DNA from: Oscillospiraceae bacterium
GTDB taxonomy: Bacteria > Bacillota > Clostridia > Oscillospirales > Oscillospiraceae
NCBI GenBank assembly: GCA_016302405.1
Contig: JAEDNR010000034.1
Coordinates: forward strand, 1 to 19,192
Direction of reading: 5' to 3'
Length of the DNA: 19,192 bases
Position numbers and translations under genes: made by a program. This document shows positions 1 to 6,871 of the stretch, one piece after another; positions within the stretch are counted from its first letter, which is position 1; the number at the start of each line of letters is the position of its first letter. A model generated the notes under the pieces. That model saw only the letters and a program-made list of their open reading frames with translations. It had not been told where the DNA came from and made no database searches.

Positions 1-15
1 CACCTCACGATAAAT

Positions 16-58
16 ACCTTCCCCCGGGGGGAAGGTGCCCCGCAGGGGCGGATGAGGA
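16..58. repeat. Left arm of inverted repeat flanking the DUF559 gene
   Basis: A GC-rich palindromic module: ACCTTCCCCCGGGGGGAAGG, then GCCCCGCAGGGGC, ending in GGATGAGG. Its inverted counterpart lies at 557-602 on the other side of the DUF559 gene. Each arm can itself fold into hairpins. The module resembles intergenic palindromes of Clostridia; its family name is not known to me. Confidence 0.7.
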
Positions 59-76
59 ACGGCGAAACCTGATTCG

Positions 77-451
77 TCAGCCGCGGTCCGGTGAATGCGC
101 CGCGGTTCGTTCCTGTACGGTTAGATTGATGGCCTCGCACACGCCCCGAAAGCGGCGGAGTACATCGAGATTGGAAAAGCGGAGAACTTGCAGCCCCAGA
201 GACTCCAGATACCGGGTTCTGCGGGCATCTTTTTCCATTTCCTCTGGAGTATAGTGCTGGGAGCCGTCCAATTCCACCACAAGCTTTGCCCGGTGGCAGT
301 AGAAATCCACAATGTAATTACCGATTACGTATTGCCTGCGAAACTGGCAGGGGTAGCGCCGCAGGAACTGATACCAGAGGAGATTCTCCTCTTTGGTCAT
401 GTTCTTGCGAAGTGCCTGGGCGTTGGCTTTGAGGTTTGGGCTGCGTTCCAT
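77..451 (-). CDS. DUF559 domain protein, endonuclease-like
   Basis: A 124-residue protein of the DUF559 family, whose fold is related to very-short-patch repair (Vsr) and restriction-type endonucleases. The family core is visible: FRRQYVIGNYIVDFY (about residues 37-51), LVVELDGSQHY (57-67) and a later LESLGLQVLRFSN segment. Candidate catalytic residues are Glu22, Asp49, Glu60, Asp62 and His66. The ATG start is supported by an AAGGAG box at 459-464, seven bases upstream. The length is normal for a single-domain member. It is a stand-alone gene between two inverted copies of a palindromic repeat and follows the dnaK terminator, so it is not obviously part of the heat-shock operon. The nuclease role is inferred from the family; the true substrate is unknown. 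It may act on, or travel with, the flanking repeat. Confidence 0.85.
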   Translation of the reverse strand: MERSPNLKANAQALRKNMTKEENLLWYQFLRRYPCQFRRQYVIGNYIVDFYCHRAKLVVELDGSQHYTPEEMEKDARRTRYLESLGLQVLRFSNLDVLRRFRGVCEAINLTVQERTAAHSPDRG

Positions 452-556
452 GGGATGGCTCCTTAGATGGCGGGAATGCGGATACGTCTGGGTTGGGAAG
501 TGCCATGTCTGAAGCTGGAGCGTTGGTCGCCACTGCTTCCGTTGATGAACGGGGTT

Positions 557-602
557 CCCTCATCCACCACTTCGTGGTCCCCCTTCCCCGGAGGGGAAGG
601 TA
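557..602. repeat. Right arm of inverted repeat flanking the DUF559 gene
   Basis: Read on the minus strand this module runs TACCTTCCCCTCCGGGGAAG, a short hairpin, then GGATGAGGG. It matches the left arm at 16-58 in inverted orientation, with a different central stem (CCACGAAGTGG here instead of GCCCCGCAGGGGC). That stem difference alongside shared ends is typical of a palindromic repeat family kept by compensatory change. Confidence 0.7.
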
Positions 603-614
603 GTTAACGCCAAT

Positions 615-640
615 CGAGGGGCGGCGTGGGCCGCCCCTCG
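615..640 (-). terminator. Hairpin after dnaK
   Basis: A perfect 11-bp stem (CGAGGGGCGGC with GCCGCCCCTCG) and a four-base loop lies 16 bases past the dnaK stop codon. It is the probable end of the hrcA-grpE-dnaK transcript. No strong T-run follows on the minus strand, so it is either a weak intrinsic terminator or a 3'-end protecting hairpin. Confidence 0.65.
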
Positions 641-656
641 GGCTTGGTTAAGCTTC

Positions 657-2480
657 TTAGTCTACGGTCTCGTAGTCCGCGTCCACGACACCGTCGTCGT
701 TACCGCGGCTGCCGCAGTTGCCGTTGTCGCAGCCACCCTGCTGGGGACCTGCCTGCTGGTACAGCTTCTCGGAAACCGCGTAGAAAGCCTTCTGCACTTC
801 CTCGGTAGCTGCCTTGATGGCGGCCACATCGGAGCCCTTGTTGACTTCTTTCAGATGATCCACAGCGGACTGGATGGAGGCCTTTTCGGAAGCGTCGATC
901 TTGTCGCCCAGCTCGTTCAGAGTCTTCTCGGTCTGGTAGATGGTTTGATCGGCGGCGTTGTGGGTGTCCACCTCGTCCTTGCGGGCCTTATCCTCGGCGG
1001 CGTACTGCTCAGCCTCCCGGACAGCCTTGTCGATGTCTTCCTTGCTCAGGTTGGTGGAGGCGGTGATGGAGATCTGCTGCTCCTTGCCGGTGCCCAGGTC
1101 CTTGGCGGAAACCTTTACGATGCCGTTGGCGTCGATGTCAAAGGTGACCTCGATCTGGGGCACGCCCCGGGGCGCGGGAGCGATGCCGGTGAGCTGGAAG
1201 CGGCCCAGGGTCTTATTGTAGGCAGCCATTTCCCGCTCGCCCTGGAGGACATGGACCTCAACGGAGGTCTGGCCGTCAGCGGCGGTGGAGAAGATCTGGC
1301 TCTTGTGGGTGGGGATGGTGGTGTTCCGGTCGATCAGCCGGGTGAACACGCCGCCCATGGTCTCAATGCCCAGGGACAGGGGGGTGACATCCAGCAGCAG
1401 AATGTCCTGCACATCGCCGGTGAGCACGCCGCCCTGAATGGCAGCGCCCACGGCCACGCACTCGTCGGGGTTGATGCCCTTGAAGCCTTCCTTGCCGGTG
1501 ATGCCCTTCACGGCATCCTGAACGGCGGGGATACGGGTGGAGCCGCCAACCAGCAGGACCTTGTGCAGATCCTCGGGCTTGAGGCCGGCGTCGGACATGG
1601 CCTGACGGACGGGCTTCATGGTCCGCTCCACCAGGTCGGCGGTGAGCTCATTGAACTTGGCCCGGGTGAGGGTCACATCCAGGTGCTTGGGGCCGGTGGC
1701 ATCGGCGGTGATATAGGGCAGGTTAATGTTGGTGGAGGTCACGCCGGACAGCTCGATCTTGGCCTTCTCGGCGGCTTCCTTCAGCCGCTGCATGGCGACC
1801 TTGTCACCGGCCAGATTGATGCCCTCGGACTTCTTGAACTCGGCGACCATGTAGTCCATGATCCGCTGGTCGAAGTCGTCGCCGCCCAGGTGGGTGTCAC
1901 CGGCGGTAGCCAGCACCTCAATGATGCCGTCGCCGATGTCCAGGATGGATACATCGAAGGTGCCGCCGCCCAGGTCGTAGACCATGATCTTCTGCTCGCT
2001 CTCCTTATCCAGGCCGTAGGCCAGGGCAGCGGCAGTGGGCTCGTTGATGATACGCTTTACATCCAGGCCCGCGATCTTGCCGGCGTCCTTGGTGGCCTGC
2101 CGCTGGGCATCGGAGAAGTAGGCGGGAACGGTGATGACGGCCTCGGTGATGGTCTGGCCCAGATAGCTCTCCGCGTCCGCCTTCAGCTTCTGCAGGATCA
2201 TGGCGCTGATCTCCTGGGGGGTGTAGCCCTTGCCGTCGATGGTGACGTGGTAATTTTCACCCATGTGGCGCTTGATGGAAGACACGGTGCGGTCAGCGTT
2301 GGTGACGGCCTGGCGCTTTGCCACCTGGCCCACCATCCGCTCGCCGGTCTTGGAGAAAGCGACCACGGAGGGGGTAGTGCGGGTGCCCTCGGCGTTGGCA
2401 ATAACAACGGGTTCGCCGCCTTCCAGGACGGCTACACAGGAATTGGTAGTACCAAGGTCAATACCGATAATCTTAGACAT
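657..2480 (-). CDS. dnaK: Molecular chaperone DnaK (Hsp70)
   Basis: A 607-residue cytosolic Hsp70, an ATP-driven chaperone that works with GrpE and a DnaJ co-chaperone. The N-terminal nucleotide-binding domain shows IIGIDLGTTNSCVAV (residues 4-18), INEPTAAALAYG and DLGGGTFDVS. The interdomain linker region (DILLLDVTPLSLGIET) and the substrate-binding domain (FQLTGIAPAPRGVPQIEVTF) follow, then a helical lid. The tail ends in DADYETVD after a Gly/Asn-rich stretch with two cysteines (CDNGNC). The length fits Gram-positive DnaK. ATG at 2478-2480 has an AGGAGG box at 2489-2494. It is the third gene after hrcA and grpE, 126 bp beyond grpE with a repeat in between, and is expected to be HrcA/CIRCE controlled. 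No dnaJ follows directly. Confidence 0.99.
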   Translation of the reverse strand: MSKIIGIDLGTTNSCVAVLEGGEPVVIANAEGTRTTPSVVAFSKTGERMVGQVAKRQAVTNADRTVSSIKRHMGENYHVTIDGKGYTPQEISAMILQKLKADAESYLGQTITEAVITVPAYFSDAQRQATKDAGKIAGLDVKRIINEPTAAALAYGLDKESEQKIMVYDLGGGTFDVSILDIGDGIIEVLATAGDTHLGGDDFDQRIMDYMVAEFKKSEGINLAGDKVAMQRLKEAAEKAKIELSGVTSTNINLPYITADATGPKHLDVTLTRAKFNELTADLVERTMKPVRQAMSDAGLKPEDLHKVLLVGGSTRIPAVQDAVKGITGKEGFKGINPDECVAVGAAIQGGVLTGDVQDILLLDVTPLSLGIETMGGVFTRLIDRNTTIPTHKSQIFSTAADGQTSVEVHVLQGEREMAAYNKTLGRFQLTGIAPAPRGVPQIEVTFDIDANGIVKVSAKDLGTGKEQQISITASTNLSKEDIDKAVREAEQYAAEDKARKDEVDTHNAADQTIYQTEKTLNELGDKIDASEKASIQSAVDHLKEVNKGSDVAAIKAATEEVQKAFYAVSEKLYQQAGPQQGGCDNGNCGSRGNDDGVVDADYETVD

Positions 2481-2533
2481 AATTTTTTCCTCCTAAATAT
2501 ATGAAAGTTAAATGTTTATAAAGGGAAGAGACA

Positions 2534-2606
2534 GATATGAGATATAAGATATGAGATATGAGATGCGGTATCGCTTCGCGATGAAAAATATCTTCTATCT
2601 TATATC
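2534..2606. repeat. Heptamer-tipped hairpin between grpE and dnaK
   Basis: On the plus strand a tract of seven-base units (TGAGATA/TAAGATA, from 2538) is followed by a small hairpin ATCGC-TTC-GCGAT (2570-2582). An inverted tract of TATCTTA-like units follows, running up to the grpE stop codon. The two tracts can pair, giving a long imperfect stem. It lies inside the heat-shock transcript between grpE and dnaK and may affect processing or the grpE:dnaK ratio. The same type of unit recurs at 9544-9589. Confidence 0.75.
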
Positions 2607-3176
2607 TTAATTTGCCACCTGTACCATGGCGAAACGGACGATCTTGTCGCCCAGCTTGAAGCCCTTCTGGAACACCTGGCTGACCACGTTCTCGCCCAGG
2701 CTTTCGTCCTCGGTGTGCATCACCGCGTTGTGAAGCTGGGGATCAAAGGCGTCTCCCGGCTCCCCGAAAATTTCCACGCCCAGGCCCGTCAGGATTTTGG
2801 TGAGCTCGGTCATGGTCAGCTCCACGCCCTTTTTGTAGGCGGCATCCTCGGTGGGCTGCTTCAGGGCACGCTCCAGATTGTCGTAGACGGGAAGCATTTT
2901 TTGTACGGCGTCGGATTTGCCGTTGCCGTAGGAGGCTTCCTTTTCCTTGATGGTCCGCTTGCGGAAGTTATCGTACTCGGCAGCCAGCCGCAGATGGGCG
3001 TCGTGCTCCTGGTTATATTTTTCCTCCCAGGGATCCTTTTTCACCGGCGCTTCCGGGGCCGCTTCAGGAGCGGCGTCCTCGGCGGGAGGAGCCTGTTCAG
3101 CCTTTTCCGGTTCCTTAACTTCCGGTTCCTTTACATCCTTTTCTGGGATCTGCTTTTCTTTATACTTTTTTGCCAC
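2607..3176 (-). CDS. grpE: Nucleotide exchange factor GrpE
   Basis: A 189-residue GrpE, the nucleotide exchange factor that releases ADP from DnaK. The first ~45 residues are a charged, Pro/Ala/Glu-rich disordered segment. The coiled-coil helix carries AAEYDNFRKRTIKEK (about residues 65-79), and the C-terminal beta domain carries FDPQLHNAVM and VVSQVFQKGFKLGDKIVR. The start is GTG at 3174-3176, chosen because AGGAGG (3185-3190) is eight bases upstream and gives the family-typical N terminus. That ribosome binding site overlaps the hrcA stop codon (3189-3191), so translation of the two genes is probably coupled. The stop codon lies at the edge of the heptamer repeat that fills the grpE-dnaK gap. 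Confidence 0.97.
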   Translation of the reverse strand: MAKKYKEKQIPEKDVKEPEVKEPEKAEQAPPAEDAAPEAAPEAPVKKDPWEEKYNQEHDAHLRLAAEYDNFRKRTIKEKEASYGNGKSDAVQKMLPVYDNLERALKQPTEDAAYKKGVELTMTELTKILTGLGVEIFGEPGDAFDPQLHNAVMHTEDESLGENVVSQVFQKGFKLGDKIVRFAMVQVAN

Positions 3177-3188
3177 GGTTCTGGCCTC

Positions 3189-4295
3189 CTATTCCTTACT
3201 GTTCGGATTATCCGGTTCTTTTTTCGCCGGGATACCGGGCTGTCCGGTGGAACCGGGGAGCTGGGGCGTTTCCGGCTTGGAAAACATTTTGCTCAGGCTC
3301 TCGGCAAAGTAGCTCAGGCGGGCGGTGATCTTGGCGTAGTCCATTCTGGTGGGACCCACCACACCGATCAGGCCCTGCATACCATCGCCGATGTCAAATT
3401 TCGTCATGACCACGGAGGTGTCCTTCAGCTCGTCTGCCACGTTTTCCGGGCCTACCAGCACCTTGGTGCCGTTTGCGCCCTGCATCACGGCGGGCAGCTC
3501 GCTTAAAATGTCGCCGTCCATGGAGGCCAGCACCCGCTGAGCCTTATCCACATCCCGGTACTCGGGAAGCCCCAGGAGCCGGGACTGTCCGGCCACGGTG
3601 ACGCTGGTGCCGGCGCGGCTGCGCAGGGTCTCCGCGGTAAAGTCCACGATGACGGGGACCAGGCTGGCGGCGGCTCCCGCGGAGCGCATCACCTTATCCA
3701 GAAGCTCCGGCGTGAAGCTCGCGGGATCCAGCTCCGTCATAGCGGCGTTGAGCACCGCGGAAAGAAGCTTCAGGTCGGTTTCCGTTACGTTCAGGGGAAG
3801 CTTGATCAGTTTATTCACTACCTGCTCGTCGGAGAGCATCAGCACTAAGATAATGCTGCCCTGACCGGCTAAGATCAGGTCGAACCGCTTCACGGTGGCG
3901 CCGGCGGGGCGGATGCCCGCGCTGATGGCGGGCAGGTTCGTGGCCTGGGAAACCAGGTGAGCGACCTTTTCCACCATTTTATCCACCCGCTGCATCTTTT
4001 CCTCGATGGCGGAGTTAATGGAACGGGTCTCATCCACGCTGAGCCGGTAGTCCATCATCAGCTCATCCACATACAGCCGGTAGCCGGAGGCGGAGGGGAC
4101 CCGCCCGGCGCTGGTGTGGGGCTGCTCCAGGTAGCCCATGGTGGTCAGCTCCGCCATTTCGTTGCGGATGGTGGCGGAGGAATATTTCATGTCGGGCAGC
4201 TCGGCGATGGCCTTGGAGCCCACGGGCTCGGCGGTGCGGATATACAGGTCCACGACGCTGCGCAGAACCTTTTTCTTTCGCTCGGAAAGCTCCAT
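3189..4295 (-). CDS. hrcA: Heat-inducible transcription repressor HrcA
   Basis: A 368-residue HrcA, the repressor that binds CIRCE and is kept active by the GroEL chaperonin. The N-terminal winged helix region shows LRSVVDLYIRTAEPVGSKAI and YSSATIRNEMAELTTMGYL. HTSAGRVPSASGYRLYVDEL marks the family boundary, and the C-terminal domain contains IGVVGPTRMDYAKITARLSY. It is slightly longer than usual because of a Pro-rich tail after about residue 338 (KPETPQLPGSTGQPGIP). ATG at 4293-4295 has an AGGAGG box at 4302-4307. It is the first gene of the operon, directly behind the CIRCE operator, so it represses itself. Confidence 0.98.
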   Translation of the reverse strand: MELSERKKKVLRSVVDLYIRTAEPVGSKAIAELPDMKYSSATIRNEMAELTTMGYLEQPHTSAGRVPSASGYRLYVDELMMDYRLSVDETRSINSAIEEKMQRVDKMVEKVAHLVSQATNLPAISAGIRPAGATVKRFDLILAGQGSIILVLMLSDEQVVNKLIKLPLNVTETDLKLLSAVLNAAMTELDPASFTPELLDKVMRSAGAAASLVPVIVDFTAETLRSRAGTSVTVAGQSRLLGLPEYRDVDKAQRVLASMDGDILSELPAVMQGANGTKVLVGPENVADELKDTSVVMTKFDIGDGMQGLIGVVGPTRMDYAKITARLSYFAESLSKMFSKPETPQLPGSTGQPGIPAKKEPDNPNSKE

Positions 4296-4322
4296 GAAGA
4301 TCCTCCTTTCAGTGACATTGTT

Positions 4323-4349
4323 TTAGCACTCTTTCTTCCTGAGTGCTAA
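4323..4349 (-). promoter_or_regulatory. CIRCE operator (HrcA binding site)
   Basis: TTAGCACTC, nine spacer bases, GAGTGCTAA: a perfect match to the 9-9-9 CIRCE consensus. It covers the predicted transcription start of the promoter at 4354-4382 and lies 28 bases before the hrcA ATG. Confidence 0.98.
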
Positions 4350-4353
4350 GCAC

Positions 4354-4382
4354 ACTATACCAGAGAGTGCCAGAATTGTCAA
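4354..4382 (-). promoter_or_regulatory. Sigma-A promoter of hrcA-grpE-dnaK
   Basis: On the minus strand TTGACA (4377-4382) is separated by 17 bases from TATAGT (4354-4359). The start of transcription is expected near 4347, inside the CIRCE element. This is the classical arrangement for HrcA repression of a housekeeping promoter. Confidence 0.93.
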
Positions 4383-4536
4383 GGGGCAGAATTTGAATTA
4401 TTCGTTAACAATCCCGCGGCGAGTCGCCGCTGACAAGTTGTGGCCGGCGGTGCCGGCGGACAAGCCGTGACGAACGTGGTCTGTAATCGTTCTCACCCTT
4501 TTAATTTTGGTATGATTGCCCCCGGCAATCATTTAG

Positions 4537-4709
4537 ATTTAGGGCAACACCGCACAATGGGTACTGCGGGCTTCGGCGGATCTTTTGCCCCAATCGTGCA
4601 GTATGAAAAATGGGAAATACATCCAGTATTCCCGCATTTTTCATACTTTCGCTTGTGTCAAAATCTCTCGCCGAATCTCCTTGCCCCATTATGCGGTGCT
4701 GCCTTAGAT
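4537..4709. mobile_element. MITE-like element with nested inverted repeats
   Basis: A 173-bp element without a real gene. Its 25-base ends (4537-4561 and 4685-4709, core GGGCAACACCGCACAATGGG) are inverted copies with about 21 matches. A second, perfect 12-bp inverted repeat (GTATGAAAAATG at 4601-4612, its complement at 4635-4646) sits inside. This is the architecture of a small non-autonomous transposable element or a foldback repeat. No transposase is in the window, and target-site duplications are not obvious. Confidence 0.65.
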
Positions 4710-4754
4710 TCACTGCGTGCAGCACCACCCGCTCGGTATCGTTCTGTGGTACGG

Positions 4755-5107
4755 CAAATTGGAATTTGGCGCACCGTCAGAACGTGTCATTGCGAACCAG
4801 CGCGCACGCTGGTGTGGCAATCTCCATGGAATTCCGGGGCCAAGAACGTCATACGCCGTAGGGGCGCTCATTGAGCGCCCGGCAGAGAAATTTCTGTTAT
4901 CCAGATTTCTATCGGCGAAAAGGTTCCTTTTACCGGATATTTGTTACAAAATTGGAACATTTCCGCGGGCGCTCAATGAGCGCCCCTACGAGGTAAGACG
5001 AAAAGCAGACTGAAAGTCGATGGAGATTCCCAGGTCAGTAGTGCGCACTGATTCTTAAATGACAATGTTGTTCGGGGCGCGCTCACGTCTGCAAAATCCA
5101 ATTTATC
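4755..5107. repeat. Nested inverted-repeat island A
   Basis: This 353-bp gene-free island is bounded by CAAATTGGAATTTGG (4755-4769) and an inverted near-copy at 5092-5107. Inside is a second inverted pair (GTCATTGCGAACCAG...TCTCCATGG at 4786-4829; inverted at 5018-5063). A third, perfect 25-base pair lies within that (4857-4881 and 4966-4990, containing GGGGCGCTCATTGAGCGCCC). The centre holds TCGGCGAAAAGGTTC (4912-4926), also found in island C. Together with the MITE-like element it fills most of the 744 bp between the hrcA promoter and the degV terminator. The rest, 4383-4536, holds only small GC-rich hairpins. Confidence 0.8.
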
Positions 5108-5126
5108 TTCCTGCCTCATTAATTAT

Positions 5127-5146
5127 CCCCCGCCTTTCGGCAGGGG
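5127..5146 (-). terminator. Terminator of degV
   Basis: On the minus strand CCCCTGCC-GAAA-GGCGGGGG forms an 8-bp stem (one G-U pair) with a stable GAAA tetraloop, followed by an A/T-rich stretch. It lies 14 bases past the degV stop codon. Confidence 0.7.
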
Positions 5147-5160
5147 AAGAAAAGATTATT

Positions 5161-6024
5161 TTACCGGTGCTTGCCCAGGAAGAACAGGGCCAGGGTGCCG
5201 GGGCCGGAGTGGGAGCCGATAACGGCACCGGTGTAATTGATGTACACCTCTTTAACGCCGCATTTTTCCCGGACCAGCTGTTCCAGGTATTGGGCATCGT
5301 CGATGCAGTCGCCGTGGCAGATGAACACGGTGCTGTTGTCGTAGCCTTCCCCCAGCTCCGCCATTTTCTGGGCCAGGGCCTGAATGGCAGCCTTCCGCCC
5401 CCGGGCCTTGCTCATATTGATAAGGTGGCCTTCGTCATCCATATGGAGCACGGGCTTGACGCTGAGCATGGTGCCCAGCACCGCTGTGGCGGCGCTGATT
5501 CTGCCGCCCCGCTTGAGGTACATCAGGTCGTCCACGGTGAACCAGTGGCACAGGTGGTATTTGTATTCCTCCACCCAGGCGTACAGCTCCTCCAGGGACA
5601 GTCCTTCATCCCGCTTTTTGCAAGCGTACCACACCAGCAGCCCCTGGCCCAGGCTGGCGCTGAGCGTGTCGCATACCAGGATCTTCCGCGCAGGGTAGCT
5701 TTCCGCCAGCTCCCGGGCGGCGATCACCGCGGACTGGTAGGTGGTGGACAGACCCGAGGAAAAGGCCATGACCAGCACGTCCTGCCCCGCGTCCAGTGCA
5801 CCCCGAATCAGGGCGGCCCACCCCTCGGGATTCACGGCGGCGGTGGAAGCCGCTTCTCCTGCGCGCAGGCCTGCGTAAAGAGCGCGGATGCTGTCGTCGC
5901 TGCGGTCAGGCCGTGTATGGCCCCGGTAGGTGAGCATCAGGGGCTGGGCGGTCAGTCCCAGCTCGGTATATTTCTCCGGCCGGAAGTCACAGCAGGAGTC
6001 GGTTATGATCTGATAGGAAGCCAT
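5161..6024 (-). CDS. DegV family fatty acid-binding protein (FakB-like)
   Basis: A 287-residue DegV/FakB family protein. FakB proteins are cytosolic carriers that present a fatty acid to the kinase FakA for phosphorylation, feeding exogenous fatty acids into phospholipid synthesis. Seen here: YQIITDSCCDF at the N terminus, AFSSGLSTTYQSA for the fatty-acid/phosphate pocket, VDDLMYLKRGGRIS and GAVIGSHSGPGTLALFFLG at the C terminus. I chose ATG 6022-6024 (MASYQI) because it gives the family-typical N terminus and has an AAAGGATGG sequence upstream. An in-frame ATG at 6034-6036 has its purine run too close. It appears monocistronic, with its own terminator. A promoter carried by the repeat at 6077-6210 is possible. 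The bound lipid cannot be told from sequence. Confidence 0.93.
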   Translation of the reverse strand: MASYQIITDSCCDFRPEKYTELGLTAQPLMLTYRGHTRPDRSDDSIRALYAGLRAGEAASTAAVNPEGWAALIRGALDAGQDVLVMAFSSGLSTTYQSAVIAARELAESYPARKILVCDTLSASLGQGLLVWYACKKRDEGLSLEELYAWVEEYKYHLCHWFTVDDLMYLKRGGRISAATAVLGTMLSVKPVLHMDDEGHLINMSKARGRKAAIQALAQKMAELGEGYDNSTVFICHGDCIDDAQYLEQLVREKCGVKEVYINYTGAVIGSHSGPGTLALFFLGKHR

Positions 6025-6076
6025 GAAAGCCACCATCCTTTCAGGTAAATTTTTAAAAAGCGGGAAATCGGATTTT

Positions 6077-6210
6077 AATTGACAATTGACAATGAACAAT
6101 TGACAATTAAGGAATCCCTTCGGGATGATTTAAAAATTGGACGAAGACAAGCGCTATTTTTTTAAATCGTCCCGAGGGACACAACACTTTTCAACTGTCA
6201 ATTGTCAATT
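6077..6210. mobile_element. ATTGACA-heptamer element, copy 1
   Basis: A 134-bp inverted-repeat element. The left end is ATTGACA units followed by AAGGAATCCCTTCGGGATGA. The right end is AATCGTCCCGAGGGACAC followed by TGTCAATTGTCAATT. A second copy in opposite orientation lies at 16691-16842. The end nearest degV carries, on the minus strand, TTGTTC - 16 bases - TAAAAT (6072-6099), a possible promoter 52 bp or less before the start codon. It has no coding capacity, so it is best called a MITE-like or foldback repeat. Confidence 0.7.
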
Positions 6211-6242
6211 CGGGCTGTGTGCCGAAATCCACTTCACTATGA

Positions 6243-6273
6243 AAACCGGTATCTGCAGCCAGTATACCGGTTT
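6243..6273 (-). terminator. Hairpin after the small membrane protein gene
   Basis: AAACCGGTAT and ATACCGGTTT form a perfect 10-bp stem with an 11-base loop. On the minus strand it is followed by a short T-run (TTTTC). It lies about 57 bases beyond the stop codon of the gene at 6330-6734 and is its likely terminator. Confidence 0.55.
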
Positions 6274-6329
6274 CCGGGGAAAAAGTCACCCTCCCGGCGG
6301 TAGAATCGCCCTCCGGGCAGGAGAGTTCC

Positions 6330-6734
6330 TTATCTCTTCCCCGGGAAAGCCAGGGAGGCAATCAGCAGGCACGCCCATAAAAACAGGCTCAGCGCCCAAT
6401 AGCCGCTGCACAGCATGGGGGCGGAGACGATGGTGAGCATCCCGTGGAGGAAAAGACCCAGGGCATCGGAGCCGAAGGCGGAGAGAATATTCGCAATGAC
6501 CAGCACCGCCGTCAGGGAAAGGGAAGCGGCGGAGAGGTTTCGGACAATGGCGGCGGTGCGCCGGTCCCCTTCTCCACAAGCCTGCCACAGAAGCGCTGCC
6601 GGCGGGCAGAAGAACAGCAGGGAAATGACCGTCAGCGCGGCCCGGGCGGCACCCTTCGGCTCCTGCAGGAAGCCCAGTCCGGCGCACAGAACAAACATGC
6701 CGCCCCAGGCGGCATAGAGAAGTGATTTTTTCAT
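6330..6734 (-). CDS. Small multi-pass membrane protein of unknown function
   Basis: A 134-residue hydrophobic protein that I do not recognise. Four membrane segments can be drawn: about residues 5-22 (LLYAAWGGMFVLCAGLGF), 32-52, 68-90 and 97-130; the last stretch could be two helices. A charged loop (CGEGDRRTAAIVRN) separates the second and third. The start is ATG 6732-6734, supported by AAAGGGG eight bases upstream and by a promoter at 6764-6792. Longer in-frame versions would read through repeat sequence and are rejected. It lies between degV and the LacI regulator gene on the same strand, but repeats and hairpins on both sides suggest a separate transcription unit. No function is proposed. 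Confidence 0.75.
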   Translation of the reverse strand: MKKSLLYAAWGGMFVLCAGLGFLQEPKGAARAALTVISLLFFCPPAALLWQACGEGDRRTAAIVRNLSAASLSLTAVLVIANILSAFGSDALGLFLHGMLTIVSAPMLCSGYWALSLFLWACLLIASLAFPGKR

Positions 6735-6763
6735 AGTGGTCCCCTTTGCGCGTACTTTTGCAT

Positions 6764-6792
6764 ATTGTACCCGAAAACCTTGGAAAACACAA
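6764..6792 (-). promoter_or_regulatory. Promoter of the small membrane protein gene
   Basis: On the minus strand TTGTGT (6787-6792), 17 bases, TACAAT (6764-6769). The predicted start lies about 20-25 bases before the gene's ATG, leaving room for the AAAGGGG ribosome binding site. Confidence 0.65.
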
Positions 6793-6802
6793 GGATAATT
6801 TG

Positions 6803-6830
6803 CCGCCCGGCGGCTTATGCCGCCGGGCGG
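6803..6830. repeat. Perfect GC-rich hairpin
   Basis: CCGCCCGGCGGC-TTAT-GCCGCCGGGCGG: a perfect 12-bp stem with a four-base loop. It lies between the promoter of the small membrane protein gene and island B. It may terminate transcripts coming from the LacI gene through island B. No T-run follows on the minus strand beyond AAATTATCC. Confidence 0.6.
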
Positions 6831-6871
6831 AGGTATTGACTTCAAAAATGCATATGAGGTTTTTGGAGAAA

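Noticed and set aside
855..2504. Long open frame opposite dnaK (549 codons)
   Set aside because: It is the mirror of dnaK in GC-rich sequence; the translation is low-complexity Gly/Leu/Val/His-rich with no domain, and dnaK is certain.
4501..4728. Short open frame across the MITE-like element (75 codons)
   Set aside because: It simply translates the terminal and inner inverted repeats and has no convincing ribosome binding site.
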